From: Fictibacillus phosphorivorans | GTDB taxonomy: Bacteria > Bacillota > Bacilli > Bacillales > Fictibacillaceae | Direction: 5' to 3' | Assembly: GCF_001629705.1 (NCBI RefSeq) | Contig: NZ_CP015378.1 | Span: forward strand, 4,154,001 to 4,218,000 | DNA length: 64,000 bases | Part shown: positions 48,877 through 60,133 of the stretch, piece after piece | Position numbering within the stretch: the stretch's first letter is position 1 | How the letters are laid out: each line of letters starts with the position of its first letter | Position numbers and translations under genes: made by a program | The notes under the pieces: generated by a model | Database searches by the model: none | The model's input: the letters and a program-made list of their open reading frames with translations, nothing else | What the model was told of the DNA's origin: nothing

Positions 48877-49099
48877 TGGATCATCTTCCTCTCTTTGATT
48901 ATGAAATTATTTAATCAGCTTTTGCTGAGAATATCAAATGTAATTACGCAACCTGCTTTTAGAAAAACTTCTAGAGTTACGAGTGCAGGGGAAACGGGTA
49001 TAGACTTTAAACAAAAGTCTGTGATTATTGTATTCTACCATGTATAAGAAAAGGATTTCTTCCGTATACTAGTAGAACCATTATAAAGGAGAGGATGTC

Positions 49100-49732
49100 A
49101 TGTTCCTCAAACGGAAGCTGGGATTAGGGAAACCCATTCAATATAAATTGCACCACGAAGACAAGGAAGCGATGCTTAGAATTACAGAACAAATTTTACC
49201 TATGCTTCCGGAATCAGCTCATCAGCCCGTTGTCGTTGTCTGTATAGGCACAGACAGATCGACAGGTGATGCATTAGGTCCTCTAGTTGGTACCAAGTTG
49301 CATAACAAAGATACATTCCCATTCTTTGTTTACGGCACACTAGATGATCCTGTTCATGCGGTGAATTTAGAAGAAAAGTTAAAGATGATCGCTACTGAGC
49401 ATCCAGGTGCTTTTGTTATAGGAATTGATGCTTGTTTAGGTCGATTAAACCACGTTGGCATGGTCTCGATCAACGATGGACCTGTTAAACCAGGGGCTGG
49501 CGTTAACAAACAGCTGCCGCCTGTTGGTGATATGCACATTACAGGTATCGTAAACGTTAGTGGTTTTATGGAATACTTTGTTCTTCAAAACACACGACTC
49601 AGCATTGTCATGAAGATGGCTGATCTGATCGCTGATTCTCTCCATATGGCTTGTTTACGTAAAAAGATTCAACAAAAAAACATGATTGTAAGCACCGAAT
49701 CTCGTTCACAAGACATTTACAAAATTCAATAG
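49100..49732 (+). CDS. yyaC: spore protease-fold protein YyaC
   Basis: The 210-residue protein has CIGTDRSTGDALGPLVGTKL and GIDACLGRLNHVG, the conserved core of the YyaC family, which is related to GPR, the germination protease. Its conservation in spore formers supports an endospore-forming host. It is divergent from mscS and ends in a strong terminator. Confidence 0.93.
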   Translation: MFLKRKLGLGKPIQYKLHHEDKEAMLRITEQILPMLPESAHQPVVVVCIGTDRSTGDALGPLVGTKLHNKDTFPFFVYGTLDDPVHAVNLEEKLKMIATEHPGAFVIGIDACLGRLNHVGMVSINDGPVKPGAGVNKQLPPVGDMHITGIVNVSGFMEYFVLQNTRLSIVMKMADLIADSLHMACLRKKIQQKNMIVSTESRSQDIYKIQ

Positions 49733-49734
49733 CA

Positions 49735-49773
49735 AAAGCCGCTTCTAATATTAGAATAGAAGCGGCTTTTTTT
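49735..49773 (+). terminator. terminator after yyaC, shared with the DUF554 gene
   Basis: AAAAGCCGCTTCTA / TAGAAGCGGCTTTT with a T-run; lies between two converging genes and should act in both directions. Confidence 0.9.
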
Positions 49774-49775
49774 GT

Positions 49776-50510
49776 TTACATCAATCCTTGAGAAAACGCT
49801 AAAATGCTCTCCCATTTTTCAACGATAAAAACTAAAATCGTTGCGATGAGTAAACCTGGGAGAAGGTTTGCAACACGAATCCTAGTGATGCCTAGTAAAT
49901 TCAGTCCGATCGCGACGATCATGATACCGCCCGTTCCTGTGATCTCGACGATTAGAGCATCCATTAATTCTTGAGAAACGAAGCGATCGATCTGTGTAGC
50001 CATTAAAGCGATCATCCCTTGATATAACACGACAGGTATAGCGGAGAACATGACTCCTATACCCAGTGTTGAGGTAAATAGGATGGCACAGAAACCATCG
50101 ATCAACGCTTTAGTATAAAGAACGTCATGCTGTTGTCTAAGACCACTATCTAGGGCTCCAACGATTGACATCGCTCCTACAACAAACACTAGCGTAGCCG
50201 TAACAAAACCGGTAGCTACCGATCCCTTGTCTTGCTTTCCTATCTTCGTCTCGAGCCACTTCCCAATCGCGTTCAATCTCTCTTCAAGATTCCACCACTC
50301 ACCGAGAGCGCCCCCGACCGCCAAGCTTGCGATCACGATTAAGAACTGCTCGCTCTTCAGACCCATTCCGATCCCCAAAATCGTTACAGCTAATGCCATC
50401 GCTTGTAAGATCGTATCTTTATAGCGATCAGAAATATTCGTCCAAAATAAACCTAAAAAACTTCCTGCAATAATTGCAATACCGTTAACTATCGTTCCTA
50501 ACAGTGACAT
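49776..50510 (-). CDS. DUF554-family membrane protein
   Basis: The 244-residue protein has about seven membrane helices. The opening GTIVNGIAIIAGSFLGLFW and GGALGEWWNLEERLN, and FVVGAMSIVGALDSGL, fit the DUF554 family of putative transporters. No function can be assigned. It lies between yyaC and spo0J. Confidence 0.85.
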   Translation of the reverse strand: MSLLGTIVNGIAIIAGSFLGLFWTNISDRYKDTILQAMALAVTILGIGMGLKSEQFLIVIASLAVGGALGEWWNLEERLNAIGKWLETKIGKQDKGSVATGFVTATLVFVVGAMSIVGALDSGLRQQHDVLYTKALIDGFCAILFTSTLGIGVMFSAIPVVLYQGMIALMATQIDRFVSQELMDALIVEITGTGGIMIVAIGLNLLGITRIRVANLLPGLLIATILVFIVEKWESILAFSQGLM

Positions 50511-50631
50511 TTTTCTATGCTCTCCTATCTAAGTAGGTCATCTATGATCTATAACGATAGAATCAAGGTGCTTACTTTCTCTATTGTTATTACTTAAGAC
50601 AAAAACGAAAGGTAATAGCGACAAAATAGTA

Positions 50632-50664
50632 AAAAAGAAAACCACCTTAGCGATGGTTTTCTGC
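50632..50664 (-). terminator. terminator after spo0J
   Basis: Minus direction AGAAAACCA / TGGTTTTCT with a 9-base loop and a T-run, just after the spo0J stop. Confidence 0.88.
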
Positions 50665-51507
50665 TTACTTTTCTAACAGTTCTAAAATTCGTTCCAGGTC
50701 ATCTTGTGAAAAGAATTCGATCTCGATCTTTCCTTTTCGTTTTGATTTTTTAATCGAAACTGAAGTGCCAAATCGATCGCGTAAAGATGATTCTTTTTCT
50801 TGGAAGAAAACGTTCGCTGGGACTGTTTTTTTCTTTGTTCCACGTGAAACATTCATATTAATATCAGAGATTAATTTTTCAAGCTGTCTCACATTTAAGT
50901 TTTCATTGATTACCCGGTCAACGACAAGCTGCATCTTCGTCTTTTTCTTAAGACCCAGCAATGCTCGTCCATGCCCCATTGATATTTGTCCGTTCGATAA
51001 GAGTTCAAGAACAGGCTTTGGTAGCTGAAGCAAACGAATATGGTTTGCAATGTGAGGACGACTCTTTCCAACACGAGTAGCTAACTCTTCTTGTGTTAGT
51101 TTTAAGTGTTCCATCAGCTTCTGATACGCTTGAGCCTCTTCAACAGGATTCAGATCTTCACGCTGTAAGTTCTCGATCAGAGCAACTTCCATCATTTTTT
51201 GTTCGTCGTAATCTTTTACGATTACGGGGATCACTTTCAATCCGGCTTCTGAAGCAGCGCGGAATCGTCTTTCCCCAAGAACAATTTCAAATCCTTTAAT
51301 ACTTTTTCGTACAACAATGGGTTGAAGAATGCCATGTTCGATAATGGATTCTTTTAGTTCTTCAATGGCTTTTTGGTCAAAAACTTTTCGAGGCTGATAC
51401 GGATTTGGCCTTAGCTCTGATATACTGACTTCTTTAATCTGCTCTTCTTCCCCTGCTTCTGTTGGAGGAAAGAAGGCATGCAGCCCTTTACCTAACCCTT
51501 TCACCAA
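50665..51507 (-). CDS. spo0J: chromosome-partitioning ParB protein Spo0J
   Basis: The 280-residue ParB has the CTPase/N-terminal domain (LRPNPYQPRKVFDQKAIEEL, ENLQREDLNPVEEAQAY), a helix-turn-helix (TQEELATRVGKSRPHIANHIRLLQLP) and a dimerisation tail. It loads at parS, slides as a CTP-dependent clamp and recruits SMC. A parS site lies inside the gene, as in B. subtilis. It overlaps soj by 20 bases. Confidence 0.97.
   Translation of the reverse strand: MVKGLGKGLHAFFPPTEAGEEEQIKEVSISELRPNPYQPRKVFDQKAIEELKESIIEHGILQPIVVRKSIKGFEIVLGERRFRAASEAGLKVIPVIVKDYDEQKMMEVALIENLQREDLNPVEEAQAYQKLMEHLKLTQEELATRVGKSRPHIANHIRLLQLPKPVLELLSNGQISMGHGRALLGLKKKTKMQLVVDRVINENLNVRQLEKLISDINMNVSRGTKKKTVPANVFFQEKESSLRDRFGTSVSIKKSKRKGKIEIEFFSQDDLERILELLEK
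50836..50851. promoter_or_regulatory. parS site inside spo0J
   Basis: TGTTCCACGTGAAACA, matching TGTTNCACGTGAAACA exactly, in the C-terminal coding part of spo0J. Confidence 0.95.
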
Positions 51508-52261
51508 TGCCGATCACTTCCTTCGCAAAATCTAAATAAACATCAGCACCTCGGGATTTAGGATCATAGATGATGATCGGTTTCCCGTGACTCGGCGCTT
51601 CTGATAGTCTAACGTTTCTTGGTATGATGGTTTCATACACTTTATCTTGAAAATATTTTTTTACTTCTTCAATGACTTGAATTCCTAAGTTTGTACGTGC
51701 ATCCAGCATGGTAAGCAGCACACCGTCAATCATCAGATCAGTATTTAAATGTTTTTGTACAAGTCGTACTGTGTTTAAAAGCTGACTTAAACCTTCTAGC
51801 GCGTAATACTCGCACTGAACAGGTATGATGACTGAGTCAGAAGCTGTTAATGAGTTGATGGTAAGCAGTCCTAATGATGGCGGACAATCAATAATAATAA
51901 AATCGTAATTGGCACTTACCTTTTCTAACGCTCTTTTCAAACGGACTTCTCGAGAGATCGTTGGTACGAGTTCGATCTCAGCTCCAGCAAGCTGTATCGT
52001 CGACGGGAGGATATGTAAACCTTCACAGATGGTCTCGACGATCACGTCTTTTACTTCTACATCCTCGACAAGAACATTGTAGATACACTGGTCGATATCT
52101 CCTTTATCTACACCTACGCCACTTGTTGCGTTCCCTTGAGGATCTATGTCTACGAGCAATACTTTTTTACCGAAATATGCTAAGCATGCACCAAGGTTGA
52201 CCGACGTAGTCGTTTTTCCGACTCCGCCTTTCTGGTTGGCTACTGCAATGGTCTTGGCCAC
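51488..52261 (-). CDS. soj: chromosome-partitioning ParA ATPase Soj
   Basis: The 257-residue protein carries the deviant Walker A motif NQKGGVGKTTTSVNLGACL and DIDPQGNATSGVG. With Spo0J it regulates DnaA and origin segregation. I choose the GTG at 52261, as AGGTAGGTGACAAC gives a proper ribosome site and the family starts at this residue. Confidence 0.97.
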   Translation of the reverse strand: MAKTIAVANQKGGVGKTTTSVNLGACLAYFGKKVLLVDIDPQGNATSGVGVDKGDIDQCIYNVLVEDVEVKDVIVETICEGLHILPSTIQLAGAEIELVPTISREVRLKRALEKVSANYDFIIIDCPPSLGLLTINSLTASDSVIIPVQCEYYALEGLSQLLNTVRLVQKHLNTDLMIDGVLLTMLDARTNLGIQVIEEVKKYFQDKVYETIIPRNVRLSEAPSHGKPIIIYDPKSRGADVYLDFAKEVIGIGERVR

Positions 52262-52407
52262 GTTGTCACCTACCTCACTTAAAAACATTCATTATCTATT
52301 ATTCTATCACGAAGAAAATAAAATGACGTACGGAATTATAGAAAAAAGTATTTTTAGCTGAATTATTTTTAAAGACTTTTTACGAATCCCTGTTGCTTTT
52401 GTAAGTA

Positions 52408-52536
52408 GTTGATTTCCGTTCCAGGTGCTCGCTTTCCGCGGGGCAGGCGGTGAGCCACATTCGTAACGTTTCACTTTTAAGTGTCTCACCTGCCCGCCTG
52501 TCCCGCAGGAGTCTCGCACCTTACTCTCCAATCAAC
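52408..52536 (-). repeat. 128-bp palindromic dispersed repeat, copy 6
   Basis: Subtype A in inverse orientation. Inner stem AGGTGC/GCACCT and ends GTTGATT/AATCAAC. The central part has a changed loop (AAAGTGAAACGTTACGAATG), so the innermost helix is partly lost. Lies beyond the noc terminator. Confidence 0.9.
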
Positions 52537-52587
52537 TTTTCAAGGAAGATGTAAAAATCATTCTCAAACACATAAACAAAAAAATAA

Positions 52588-52622
52588 AAAACCACCAGCT
52601 CCCATTCAAGCTGATGGCCTTC
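52588..52622 (-). terminator. terminator after noc
   Basis: Minus direction GCCATCAGCT / AGCTGGTGGT with an 8-base loop, followed by six T. Confidence 0.85.
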
Positions 52623-52627
52623 TCTTT

Positions 52628-53491
52628 TTATTTTTTGGGAATACGAATCGTGAACTGATAGAACTCCTCGTGCTCTTCTTCTTCTGTATCGATAGAAAGT
52701 CCGCTTTGTACGACCATGTCTACCGATTGTCTTACCGTGTTGATCGCAAGTCGCATATCTTTGCTATACGATTTTCGGCGTGACTGAGGTTTCTTTTCTG
52801 CTGTCTCAGATTCGATCATTCGTTTCACACGTTCTTCCGTCTGCTTCACATTCAATTGCTTTTCGATGATTTCTTGAAGAACGGCCTCCATCTTTTCAGG
52901 AGATTTCAAAACGATCAATGCACGAGCATGACGTTCTGTTACTTTTTTCTGCAAAAGGGCATCTTGAATAGACTGCGGAAGCTTTAACAGACGCAGCTTG
53001 TTCGCAATCGTAGACTGACCTTTACCCAACTTTTGAGCAAGGCCTTCTTGTGTGAGTCCGTGCAGTTCTAGAAGCTTAGCATATGCCATCGCTTCTTCGA
53101 TAGCTGTCAACTCTTCTCGCTGAAGGTTCTCAATAAGTGCTACAGAAGCCGTTTGAGAGTCGTCCATCTCTTTTATGATTGCCGGGATCTTTTCCCATCC
53201 AAGCTTTTGGACAGCACGCCACCTACGTTCGCCCGCGATCAGCTCGTATTTGTCGTCGCCGATACCTCGAACAACGATGGGCTGAATGATTCCGTGAGCT
53301 TCAATCGTCTGTGATAACTCTTCAATTCGTTCATCTATAAAAACCGTACGAGGCTGAAACCGGTTGGGTATGATTCTTTGAACCGGAAGTTGAAGTACTT
53401 CTTCGTTGTCGTTTTTTTCAGCTGGTTCTGGATCTAAGGTTTGCTGGCTCTTTTCGCCGATGCCGAATAAACGTGAAAAAGGATGCTTCAT
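52628..53491 (-). CDS. noc: nucleoid occlusion protein Noc
   Basis: The 287-residue ParB-like protein begins [16 protein letters not shown], an amphipathic membrane-targeting helix typical of Noc, and has the ParB core ([36 protein letters not shown]) and HTH ([23 protein letters not shown]). It prevents division over the nucleoid. The gene order noc-rsmG-mnmG-mnmE is that of B. subtilis. Confidence 0.95.
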   Translation of the reverse strand: MKHPFSRLFGIGEKSQQTLDPEPAEKNDNEEVLQLPVQRIIPNRFQPRTVFIDERIEELSQTIEAHGIIQPIVVRGIGDDKYELIAGERRWRAVQKLGWEKIPAIIKEMDDSQTASVALIENLQREELTAIEEAMAYAKLLELHGLTQEGLAQKLGKGQSTIANKLRLLKLPQSIQDALLQKKVTERHARALIVLKSPEKMEAVLQEIIEKQLNVKQTEERVKRMIESETAEKKPQSRRKSYSKDMRLAINTVRQSVDMVVQSGLSIDTEEEEHEEFYQFTIRIPKK

Positions 53492-53587
53492 GCGAATACA
53501 CCACCTTTTGTAATCTGCCTGTTAACTAATTCTTCTCTCTAGTTCAATAATCCTGCAAGTCTGTAAAAATCTTTCTTTTATGTAACA

Positions 53588-53612
53588 GCTGTGTTTCACA
53601 TAGAAACACAGC
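53588..53612 (-). terminator. hairpin after rsmG
   Basis: Perfect 10-bp stem GCTGTGTTTC / GAAACACAGC with a 5-base loop, seven bases after the rsmG stop. T-run is poor, so termination would be weak. The halves resemble parS arms (TGTTTC/GAAACA) but the CACGTG centre is missing. Confidence 0.5.
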
Positions 53613-53618
53613 CTAAGA

Positions 53619-54335
53619 TTATGAAATAGGAGATTTGTTTGGTGTTCCTGGTTTACGCGGAAATTTCTTTGGTGTTTCTTTTACTTTATCAATGACAATG
53701 ATATTGCGTTCGCTCTCCTCGATCGGTAATACGAACGAATGAATATCTTTTACTTTACCGCCTAAAAGTTTGACCGCTTTTTCTCCGTCTCTCACTTCTT
53801 CAGGAAGGTTAGCACCTTTCATTCCTAAGAAGTGTCCACCAATTTTCACGAGTGGCAGACAGAGTTCGGAGAGTACCGATAGTCTAGCAACCGCACGAGC
53901 TGTCACAAGATCGAACGTTTGTCTGAACTCCGGACGGTGAGCAAAAGTTTCTGCACGGTCATGATAAAGAGACACTTCTTCTAAACCAAGTTCATCTACA
54001 ACATGCTGTAAGAAGCCGATGCGTTTATTCAGAGAATCAACGACAGTTAGCTTGATCTCTGGGAATGCAATCTTAAGTGGAATAGCTGGGAATCCTGCTC
54101 CAGCCCCAACATCACACACCGTGATGTCTTGACTAAAGTCAAAATAAAAACCTGCCGTCACAGAATCATAAAAGTGTTTTAAATACACTTCTTCTTTTTC
54201 TGTGATCGCTGTAAGGTTCATTTTTTCGTTCCACTCAACGAGCAAGTTATAATACGTTTCAAACTGTGAAAGCTGCTTTTCAGATAAGTCGACTCCCTTT
54301 TCTTTTAAGGAAGTTTGAAACAATTCGATATTCAT
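53619..54335 (-). CDS. rsmG: 16S rRNA 7-methylguanosine methyltransferase RsmG
   Basis: The 238-residue SAM-dependent enzyme has the GxGxG-type motif [20 protein letters not shown] and the GidB pattern LYHDRAETF and [12 protein letters not shown]. It methylates G527 of 16S rRNA. I choose the ATG at 54335, with GGGGGAACG before it. It overlaps neither mnmG nor noc. Confidence 0.95.
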   Translation of the reverse strand: MNIELFQTSLKEKGVDLSEKQLSQFETYYNLLVEWNEKMNLTAITEKEEVYLKHFYDSVTAGFYFDFSQDITVCDVGAGAGFPAIPLKIAFPEIKLTVVDSLNKRIGFLQHVVDELGLEEVSLYHDRAETFAHRPEFRQTFDLVTARAVARLSVLSELCLPLVKIGGHFLGMKGANLPEEVRDGEKAVKLLGGKVKDIHSFVLPIEESERNIIVIDKVKETPKKFPRKPGTPNKSPIS

Positions 54336-54352
54336 GATTTTCACGTTCCCCC

Positions 54353-56239
54353 TCAACGGGCGATCTTCGCCAGTTTACCTTGTTCGAGATAGATCAACAG
54401 AATCGAGATATCTGCTGGGTTTACCCCTGATACACGTGATGCCTGCCCTACAGAAAGAGGCCGAACTTCGTGAAGTTTTTGTTTCGCTTCTGTCGCTAGT
54501 CCATTGATTGCCATGTAATCAAGATCTACGGGAAGCTTCTTGTTTTCCATCTTGCGCATCTTTTCAACTTGTGCGAGCTGTTTATCAATATATCCAGCAT
54601 ATTTCACTTGGATCTCTACCTGCTCCATCACTGTCTCTGGCAATGCTGTTTCAGCTGGGACAAGCTTATGAATGACTGGATATGTGATTTCAGGGCGCTT
54701 TAACAAGTTAGCCGCTGACATCGGTTCTTTTAACGGAGTCGATTGTGACTCTGCAAGAACTTGCTGCACGATTTCACTCGGTTTGATCGAAACATGCTCA
54801 AGTCGATCTATTTCCTGCGCAATTAACGCTTTCTTCTCTTCAAAGCGTTCGTAACGATCTTGTGGTATCAGTCCGATTTCATGACCTTTTTTCGTTAATC
54901 GCAAATCTGCGTTATCGTGTCTAAGAAGTAAACGGTACTCTGCACGCGATGTTAGAAGGCGATAAGGTTCGTTCGTTCCTTTTGTGATCAAGTCGTCGAT
55001 CAAAACTCCGATGTACGCTTCTGAACGATCAAGCACAAGAGGCTCTTTATCTTGAACTTTTAACGCTGCGTTGATTCCCGCCATAAGTCCTTGACCCGCT
55101 GCCTCTTCATATCCGCTCGTTCCGTTCAGTTGTCCAGCTGTAAATAGACCGTTCACGCGCTTCGTCTCAAGAGATGGCCAAAGTTGAGTTGGAACGATCG
55201 CATCATACTCAATCGCATATCCTGCACGCATCAACTCTGCTTTTTCAAGACCAGGAATCGTTGCTAAAATTCGTTTCTGCACATCTTCCGGAAGACTTGT
55301 TGAAAGACCTTGAACGTATACTTCTTCTGTATTGCGTCCTTCAGGCTCTAAGAAGATCTGATGTCTTGGCTTATCATTGAAACGGACAATCTTATCCTCG
55401 ATCGATGGACAATATCTCGGTCCAGTACCTTCGATCATTCCGGAATACATCGGTGAACGATGAAGGTTTCCGTTGATCAACTGATGCGTCTCTTCACCTG
55501 TATACGTTAGCCAGCAAGGAAGCTGATCTGTGATGTACTCTGTTGTTTCATAAGAAAAAGCACGAGGTACATCGTCACCAGGCTGAATTTCTGTTTTTGA
55601 ATAATCAATCGTCTTGCTGTTAACACGCGGAGGTGTTCCTGTTTTGAAACGCACCATATCAAAGCCTAACTCTTGCAGATGATATGACAAGTTGATAGAA
55701 GGAGCCATGTTGTTCGGGCCGCTCTCATATGCGAGTTCTCCGATGATGATCTTCCCTCTTAAGTACGTTCCGGTTGTAAGTACGACCGCTTTTGCCGCGT
55801 ACTCTGCTCCGGTTTTTGTGATTACCCCTCTACATTCACCGTCTTCGATGATCAGACGCTCTACCATCCCTTGACGCAACGTAAGGTTCTCTGTGTTTTC
55901 CATCGTTTTTTTCATTTCATGCTGATACAGATATTTATCCGCTTGCGCGCGCAGCGCACGTACCGCTGGGCCTTTACCTGTGTTCAGCATACGCATTTGA
56001 ATATGTGTCTTGTCGATGTTGCGCGCCATCTCTCCGCCGAGTGCGTCAACTTCACGAACGACGATCCCTTTAGCCGGTCCGCCTACTGACGGATTACACG
56101 GCATATAGGCGACTGTATCTAAGTTCAATGTTAAACATAATGTTTTAGCACCCATACGTGCAGAAGCAAGTGCTGCTTCAACACCCGCATGTCCAGCACC
56201 GACTACGATCACATCAAACGTATCTGCTTTATATCCCAT
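54353..56239 (-). CDS. mnmG: tRNA uridine-5-carboxymethylaminomethyl modification enzyme MnmG
   Basis: The 628-residue protein begins with the FAD-binding motif [21 protein letters not shown], then [14 protein letters not shown], and ends with the helical domain ([24 protein letters not shown]). With MnmE it modifies the wobble uridine of several tRNAs. 18 bases from rsmG. Confidence 0.98.
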   Translation of the reverse strand: MGYKADTFDVIVVGAGHAGVEAALASARMGAKTLCLTLNLDTVAYMPCNPSVGGPAKGIVVREVDALGGEMARNIDKTHIQMRMLNTGKGPAVRALRAQADKYLYQHEMKKTMENTENLTLRQGMVERLIIEDGECRGVITKTGAEYAAKAVVLTTGTYLRGKIIIGELAYESGPNNMAPSINLSYHLQELGFDMVRFKTGTPPRVNSKTIDYSKTEIQPGDDVPRAFSYETTEYITDQLPCWLTYTGEETHQLINGNLHRSPMYSGMIEGTGPRYCPSIEDKIVRFNDKPRHQIFLEPEGRNTEEVYVQGLSTSLPEDVQKRILATIPGLEKAELMRAGYAIEYDAIVPTQLWPSLETKRVNGLFTAGQLNGTSGYEEAAGQGLMAGINAALKVQDKEPLVLDRSEAYIGVLIDDLITKGTNEPYRLLTSRAEYRLLLRHDNADLRLTKKGHEIGLIPQDRYERFEEKKALIAQEIDRLEHVSIKPSEIVQQVLAESQSTPLKEPMSAANLLKRPEITYPVIHKLVPAETALPETVMEQVEIQVKYAGYIDKQLAQVEKMRKMENKKLPVDLDYMAINGLATEAKQKLHEVRPLSVGQASRVSGVNPADISILLIYLEQGKLAKIAR

Positions 56240-56257
56240 CGTTTTTACCTCCTTTTT

Positions 56258-57634
56258 TTATTTTCCTAAACAAAATTGAGAGAACAATTGGTCGATCAGA
56301 CTCTCTGAAACCGTGTCTCCTACGATTTCCCCAAGTATCTCCCAAGCTCTTGTAATATCGATTTGTACCATATCTATAGGTAGATCCGCTTCAATGCCGC
56401 CGAGTGCCTCATCAATATGATGAATCGTCTGCTGAAGAAGTGCGATGTGCCTAGAGTTAGATACGTATGTTAAGTCTTGCGCTTCGATGCCGCCTGCAAA
56501 GAACAAGTTTGCGATCGCTTGCTCTAGTTCATCAATTCCCTCTTCTTTTACTAATGAGGTTGCGATTACAGGTGAGTTCTCTGCAAGTTCCTTTATTCGG
56601 TCCAAGTCTACTTTCATTTCAAGATCTGTTTTATTAATAATTACGATCTTATCTAGTCCTTCAGCTGCACGGAACAAGTTCTCATCTTCATGTGAGAGCA
56701 CTTCATTCCCATTGATAACAAGAAGAATCAAATCTGCTTCTTTTAGTACTTTCCGCGACTTTTCAACACCGATCTTTTCTACGATGTCTTCTGTCTCACG
56801 AATTCCCGCTGTATCCACCAAACGTAACGGCACGCCTCTAACGTTCACGTACTCTTCGATAACGTCACGTGTTGTTCCAGCAATATCCGTAACGATCGCT
56901 TTATTCTCATGAACGAGTGCATTCATGAGCGATGACTTACCTACATTCGGTCTTCCGATGATCGCCGTAGACAATCCTTCACGAAGGATCTTACCTTGAC
57001 TTGCCGTCTGCAATATTGATTCAACTTCTTTTTTTACAGTGAGCAGATTGTTATTCAATAAAGCATGAGTCATCTCTTCTGCGTCATACTCTGGATAATC
57101 GATGTTCACTTCTACATGGGCGATCGTTTCTAAAAGAGTTTGTCTAAGACGCATGACGAGAGAAGATAAACGCCCTTCCATCTGGTTGAGGGCAACATTC
57201 ATCGCTCGGTCTGTCTTCGCTCGAATCAGATCCATGACTGCTTCCGCTTGAGAAAGATCGATTCTTCCATTTAAGAATGCTCGCTTCGTAAATTCTCCTG
57301 GCTCCGCTAAGCGCGCTCCTTGCTGAAGAATCAATTGAAGGACTCTATTTACAGAAACTAATCCTCCATGACAGTTGATCTCAACAACATCTTCCCGCGT
57401 AAACGTTCGTGGAGCACGCATCACACTGATCATAACTTCTTCTACCGCTTGATCGAGTTTCGGGTCGATCAATTTTCCGTAATGAATTGTATGTGTATCA
57501 ACTTCAGAGAGACGTTTTGTCCCACTATAAACTTTATCTGCAATGGACACTGCGTCAGGTCCGCTCAACCGAACGATGGCGATGGCTCCTTCTCCCATAG
57601 GTGTGGAGATCGCTGTTATCGTGTCAAATTCCAT
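56258..57634 (-). CDS. mnmE: tRNA modification GTPase MnmE
   Basis: The 458-residue protein has an N-terminal tetrahydrofolate-binding domain ([21 protein letters not shown]), a helical domain, an inserted GTPase ([15 protein letters not shown], then [13 protein letters not shown]) and the C-terminal FCLGK cysteine motif. It works with MnmG. Confidence 0.98.
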   Translation of the reverse strand: MEFDTITAISTPMGEGAIAIVRLSGPDAVSIADKVYSGTKRLSEVDTHTIHYGKLIDPKLDQAVEEVMISVMRAPRTFTREDVVEINCHGGLVSVNRVLQLILQQGARLAEPGEFTKRAFLNGRIDLSQAEAVMDLIRAKTDRAMNVALNQMEGRLSSLVMRLRQTLLETIAHVEVNIDYPEYDAEEMTHALLNNNLLTVKKEVESILQTASQGKILREGLSTAIIGRPNVGKSSLMNALVHENKAIVTDIAGTTRDVIEEYVNVRGVPLRLVDTAGIRETEDIVEKIGVEKSRKVLKEADLILLVINGNEVLSHEDENLFRAAEGLDKIVIINKTDLEMKVDLDRIKELAENSPVIATSLVKEEGIDELEQAIANLFFAGGIEAQDLTYVSNSRHIALLQQTIHHIDEALGGIEADLPIDMVQIDITRAWEILGEIVGDTVSESLIDQLFSQFCLGK

Positions 57635-57889
57635 TGTTGTTTCACCTCGGCTTTCCTCTTTCTTACGCTCTATATAAATTACCTTTAGTATGGCCTTAAA
57701 TACTTACTGTGATAAGGTTCTTATAAAAAATGGACATAAATATCCACAATAAAAAATAGTGTATCGCATAATGTCCTCACAGTAAAGAAAACGAGGCTGA
57801 AATAAAGCTTATTAACGAGCATAAATGTGCTCGCGTGATCGACTAAAATGCGTGGTTGTATCGGTATTTGTTAGTTGATGGACCCAAAC
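57635..57889. other. gap between mnmE and jag
   Basis: Contains a small GAGCA/TGCTC hairpin near 57819-57836 but no gene or consensus promoter I can define. Confidence 0.5.
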
Positions 57890-57926
57890 AAAAAGCTTCA
57901 GAGGATAGCCTCTGAAGCTTTTTTTA
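57890..57926 (-). terminator. terminator after jag
   Basis: AAAAGCTTCAGAGG / CCTCTGAAGCTTTT with a 4-base loop and a T-run, ending the rnpA-yidD-spoIIIJ-jag group. Confidence 0.92.
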
Positions 57927-58556
57927 TCTTTTGCTTGAGGATGTCGGGCGGATTACGACCTTACGAAAAGGTTCTACCCCCTCAGACGTAGTCTCAACAT
58001 CTCTGTTTTCTTTGAGTGCTAAATGAATCACTTTTCGTTCGTTGGCAGGCATCGGCTCAAAAGCAAAGCTTTTCTTTGTGAAAAACACCTTTTGTGCAGA
58101 ATGCTCGGCTAAACGCTCGAGTGATTCTTGTCTTCTGGTACGATAGTTTTCAGCATCAAGCACAATTTTCACATGCTTGCTTGCAGGATCAGAGTTTGCA
58201 ACCATATTCGTTAAAAGCTGAAGCGCATTAAGCGTTTGTCCACGTTTTCCAATTAAAATCGCAATTTTGTCACCGGATAAATCCAGCACAAGATGATCAT
58301 TTTCCTGTCGCTGTGTGATGGTAACGGGCACTCCCATTTTGGATGTAACATCCTCTAGGTAGTCGATCGCGGATTTAACAGGATCAGCTTTCACTGTTAC
58401 TTCAACAACTGCTGGCTTCCCGCCAAGTCCAAAGAAACCTTTTTTGGAATCTTCTAGAACGGATATCTCTACTTGATCTTTTGAAGTCTGAAGTTGTTCT
58501 AGTGCTGCTGCTACTGCTTCTTCAACCGTTTTCCCTGTTACCTGTACCTTTTTCAC
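57924..58556 (-). CDS. jag: RNA-binding protein Jag/KhpB
   Basis: The 210-residue protein has an N-terminal Jag domain ([35 protein letters not shown]), a KH-type domain ([17 protein letters not shown]) and an R3H domain ([20 protein letters not shown]). It binds RNA and is linked to cell-shape control. It overlaps spoIIIJ by four bases. Confidence 0.95.
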   Translation of the reverse strand: MKKVQVTGKTVEEAVAAALEQLQTSKDQVEISVLEDSKKGFFGLGGKPAVVEVTVKADPVKSAIDYLEDVTSKMGVPVTITQRQENDHLVLDLSGDKIAILIGKRGQTLNALQLLTNMVANSDPASKHVKIVLDAENYRTRRQESLERLAEHSAQKVFFTKKSFAFEPMPANERKVIHLALKENRDVETTSEGVEPFRKVVIRPTSSSKR

Positions 58557-59326
58557 TTTTTAGCTCCCCCATCAACTTGGTTTTCTTTCTTTTTCATTGG
58601 GGTCGTAATGAAATATGTCTGTCCAATCATAAATATGTTACCGATCACCCAATATAGAGATAGTGCAGCTGGGAAATTAATCGCAAACACAACGATCATT
58701 ACTGGCATGATGTATAAAAGCATCTTCATCTGTGGGTTTGGATTATCCATTCCACCCATCATGATCTTTTGTTGTAAGAATGTCGTTAAACCGGCTACTA
58801 ACGGTAAGATATAAAATGGATCCGGATCTCCTAAGTCAAACCAAAGGAAATTATGGTTCGCGATTTCACCCGTACGCATGATCGCGTGGTAGAAACCTAA
58901 AAGAATCGGCATTTGAATCAATAAAGGTAAACAACCAGCAAGCGGGTTAACTCCGTTCTTCTGGAATAAAGCCATCGTTTCTTGCTGTAATTTCTGTTGT
59001 GTGTTTGCATCTTTAGACTTGTACTTTTCGCGAAGCTTTTGAATTTCAGGTTGGATCTCTTGCATCGCTTTTGAACTGCGTGTTTGCTTAATCATTAATG
59101 GAAGAAGCGCAGTACGGATGATTAATGTAACAATAATGATCGCTAATCCGTAGTTTTCACCAGTTAGGGTCGCAAAGTATGTGATCAACCATGATAACGG
59201 ATATACAAAATATGTGTCCCAAATTCCAGTGCTGTCACTAGTAATAGGATCATTCATCGATCCACATCCAGATAGGACAGCCATGAGTGCGAAAAGGGCA
59301 ATCAGTAAACCTATTTTCTTACGCAC
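58553..59326 (-). CDS. spoIIIJ: membrane insertase SpoIIIJ/YidC
   Basis: The 257-residue lipoprotein has a signal with lipobox LSGC (Cys21), then five membrane helices with the charged groove helix [26 protein letters not shown], typical of YidC. It inserts membrane proteins and is needed for spore development. Position beside jag identifies it as SpoIIIJ rather than YqjG. Confidence 0.96.
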   Translation of the reverse strand: MRKKIGLLIALFALMAVLSGCGSMNDPITSDSTGIWDTYFVYPLSWLITYFATLTGENYGLAIIIVTLIIRTALLPLMIKQTRSSKAMQEIQPEIQKLREKYKSKDANTQQKLQQETMALFQKNGVNPLAGCLPLLIQMPILLGFYHAIMRTGEIANHNFLWFDLGDPDPFYILPLVAGLTTFLQQKIMMGGMDNPNPQMKMLLYIMPVMIVVFAINFPAALSLYWVIGNIFMIGQTYFITTPMKKKENQVDGGAKK

Positions 59327-59363
59327 ACTCTTATCCTCCTTAAAATCATAAATCTTATCTCAA

Positions 59364-59591
59364 TTATTTATTGTCCCTTTTTTCAGGCACGAGGTCAACG
59401 CCTCCGGGATGAAAAGGATGGCACTTTGAAATTCTGACAAAAGTTAGCCACATTCCTTTAAATACACCGTGACGCCTGAAAGCTTCTATACCGTAATGCG
59501 AGCAGGTCGGATAAAAGCGGCATGAAGGCGGTGTTAGCGGAGAAATCCATAGCTGGTAAAAACGAATAATCCCTATAAATAAGGACCTCAT
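59364..59591 (-). CDS. yidD: membrane protein insertion efficiency factor YidD
   Basis: The 75-residue protein has the YidD motif [21 protein letters not shown] and an N-terminal amphipathic helix. It assists YidC-mediated insertion. It lies between rnpA and spoIIIJ. Confidence 0.95.
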   Translation of the reverse strand: MRSLFIGIIRFYQLWISPLTPPSCRFYPTCSHYGIEAFRRHGVFKGMWLTFVRISKCHPFHPGGVDLVPEKRDNK

Positions 59592-59596
59592 TTTTT

Positions 59597-59944
59597 TTAC
59601 ACCCTCTTTTTTAAAACATTCGCTCTGTTCAAAACATGAAGCAGACTTTTTTCCATCTCGTGAAAGTCCATGTTAGCAGTAGGTATTCTCGCGATAACCA
59701 CGTAATCCCTGCCTGAAAGAAGCTGTTCACTATATTTATGGAAGATTTCTTTAACCGATCGTTTAATTCTGTTTCTCGTAACGGCTTTTCCAACTTTTTT
59801 GCTGACAGAAAGTCCGATTCGAAAAACAGGCTGGTCTTCTTTTCTTAAACTGTATATTACAAATTGGCGATTAGCCGTTGATTTTCCTTTTTTGAAGACT
59901 TCTTGAAATTCCTCATTTTTTTTGATGCGTTGTTCTTTCTTCAT
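59597..59944 (-). CDS. rnpA: ribonuclease P protein component
   Basis: The 115-residue basic protein carries the RNR motif [17 protein letters not shown] and the opening [15 protein letters not shown]. It supports the catalytic RNA in trimming tRNA 5' ends. It follows rpmH but is separated from it by a terminator-like hairpin. Confidence 0.97.
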   Translation of the reverse strand: MKKEQRIKKNEEFQEVFKKGKSTANRQFVIYSLRKEDQPVFRIGLSVSKKVGKAVTRNRIKRSVKEIFHKYSEQLLSGRDYVVIARIPTANMDFHEMEKSLLHVLNRANVLKKRV

Positions 59945-60106
59945 TCATTTAACACTCCATCAATTATGCAATCTCATTCCAAAGTCTTTTGTAGCGATCA
60001 TCACCCAGTATCGGCCTGTTTGGTTCATATAAAACCATTAACTTCGAAAAAACGCCTTCGTACAGAAAATACGGACTCGGAGTGAGCAAAATTCTCTCTA
60101 TAAAAG

Positions 60107-60132
60107 TAAAAAAAGACCACTGATGTCAGTGG
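60107..60132 (-). terminator. terminator/attenuator between rpmH and rnpA
   Basis: CCACTGA-CA-TCAGTGG in the minus direction plus TCTTTTTTT, one base after the rpmH stop codon. Confidence 0.85.
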
Positions 60133-60133
60133 C

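Noticed and set aside
53588..53612. Third parS site
   Set aside because: TGTTTC and GAAACA are present but the CACGTG centre is replaced; it is a plain hairpin after rsmG.
59903..60085. 60-codon plus-strand frame between rnpA and rpmH
   Set aside because: It overlaps the start of rnpA, has no ribosome site and no similarity.
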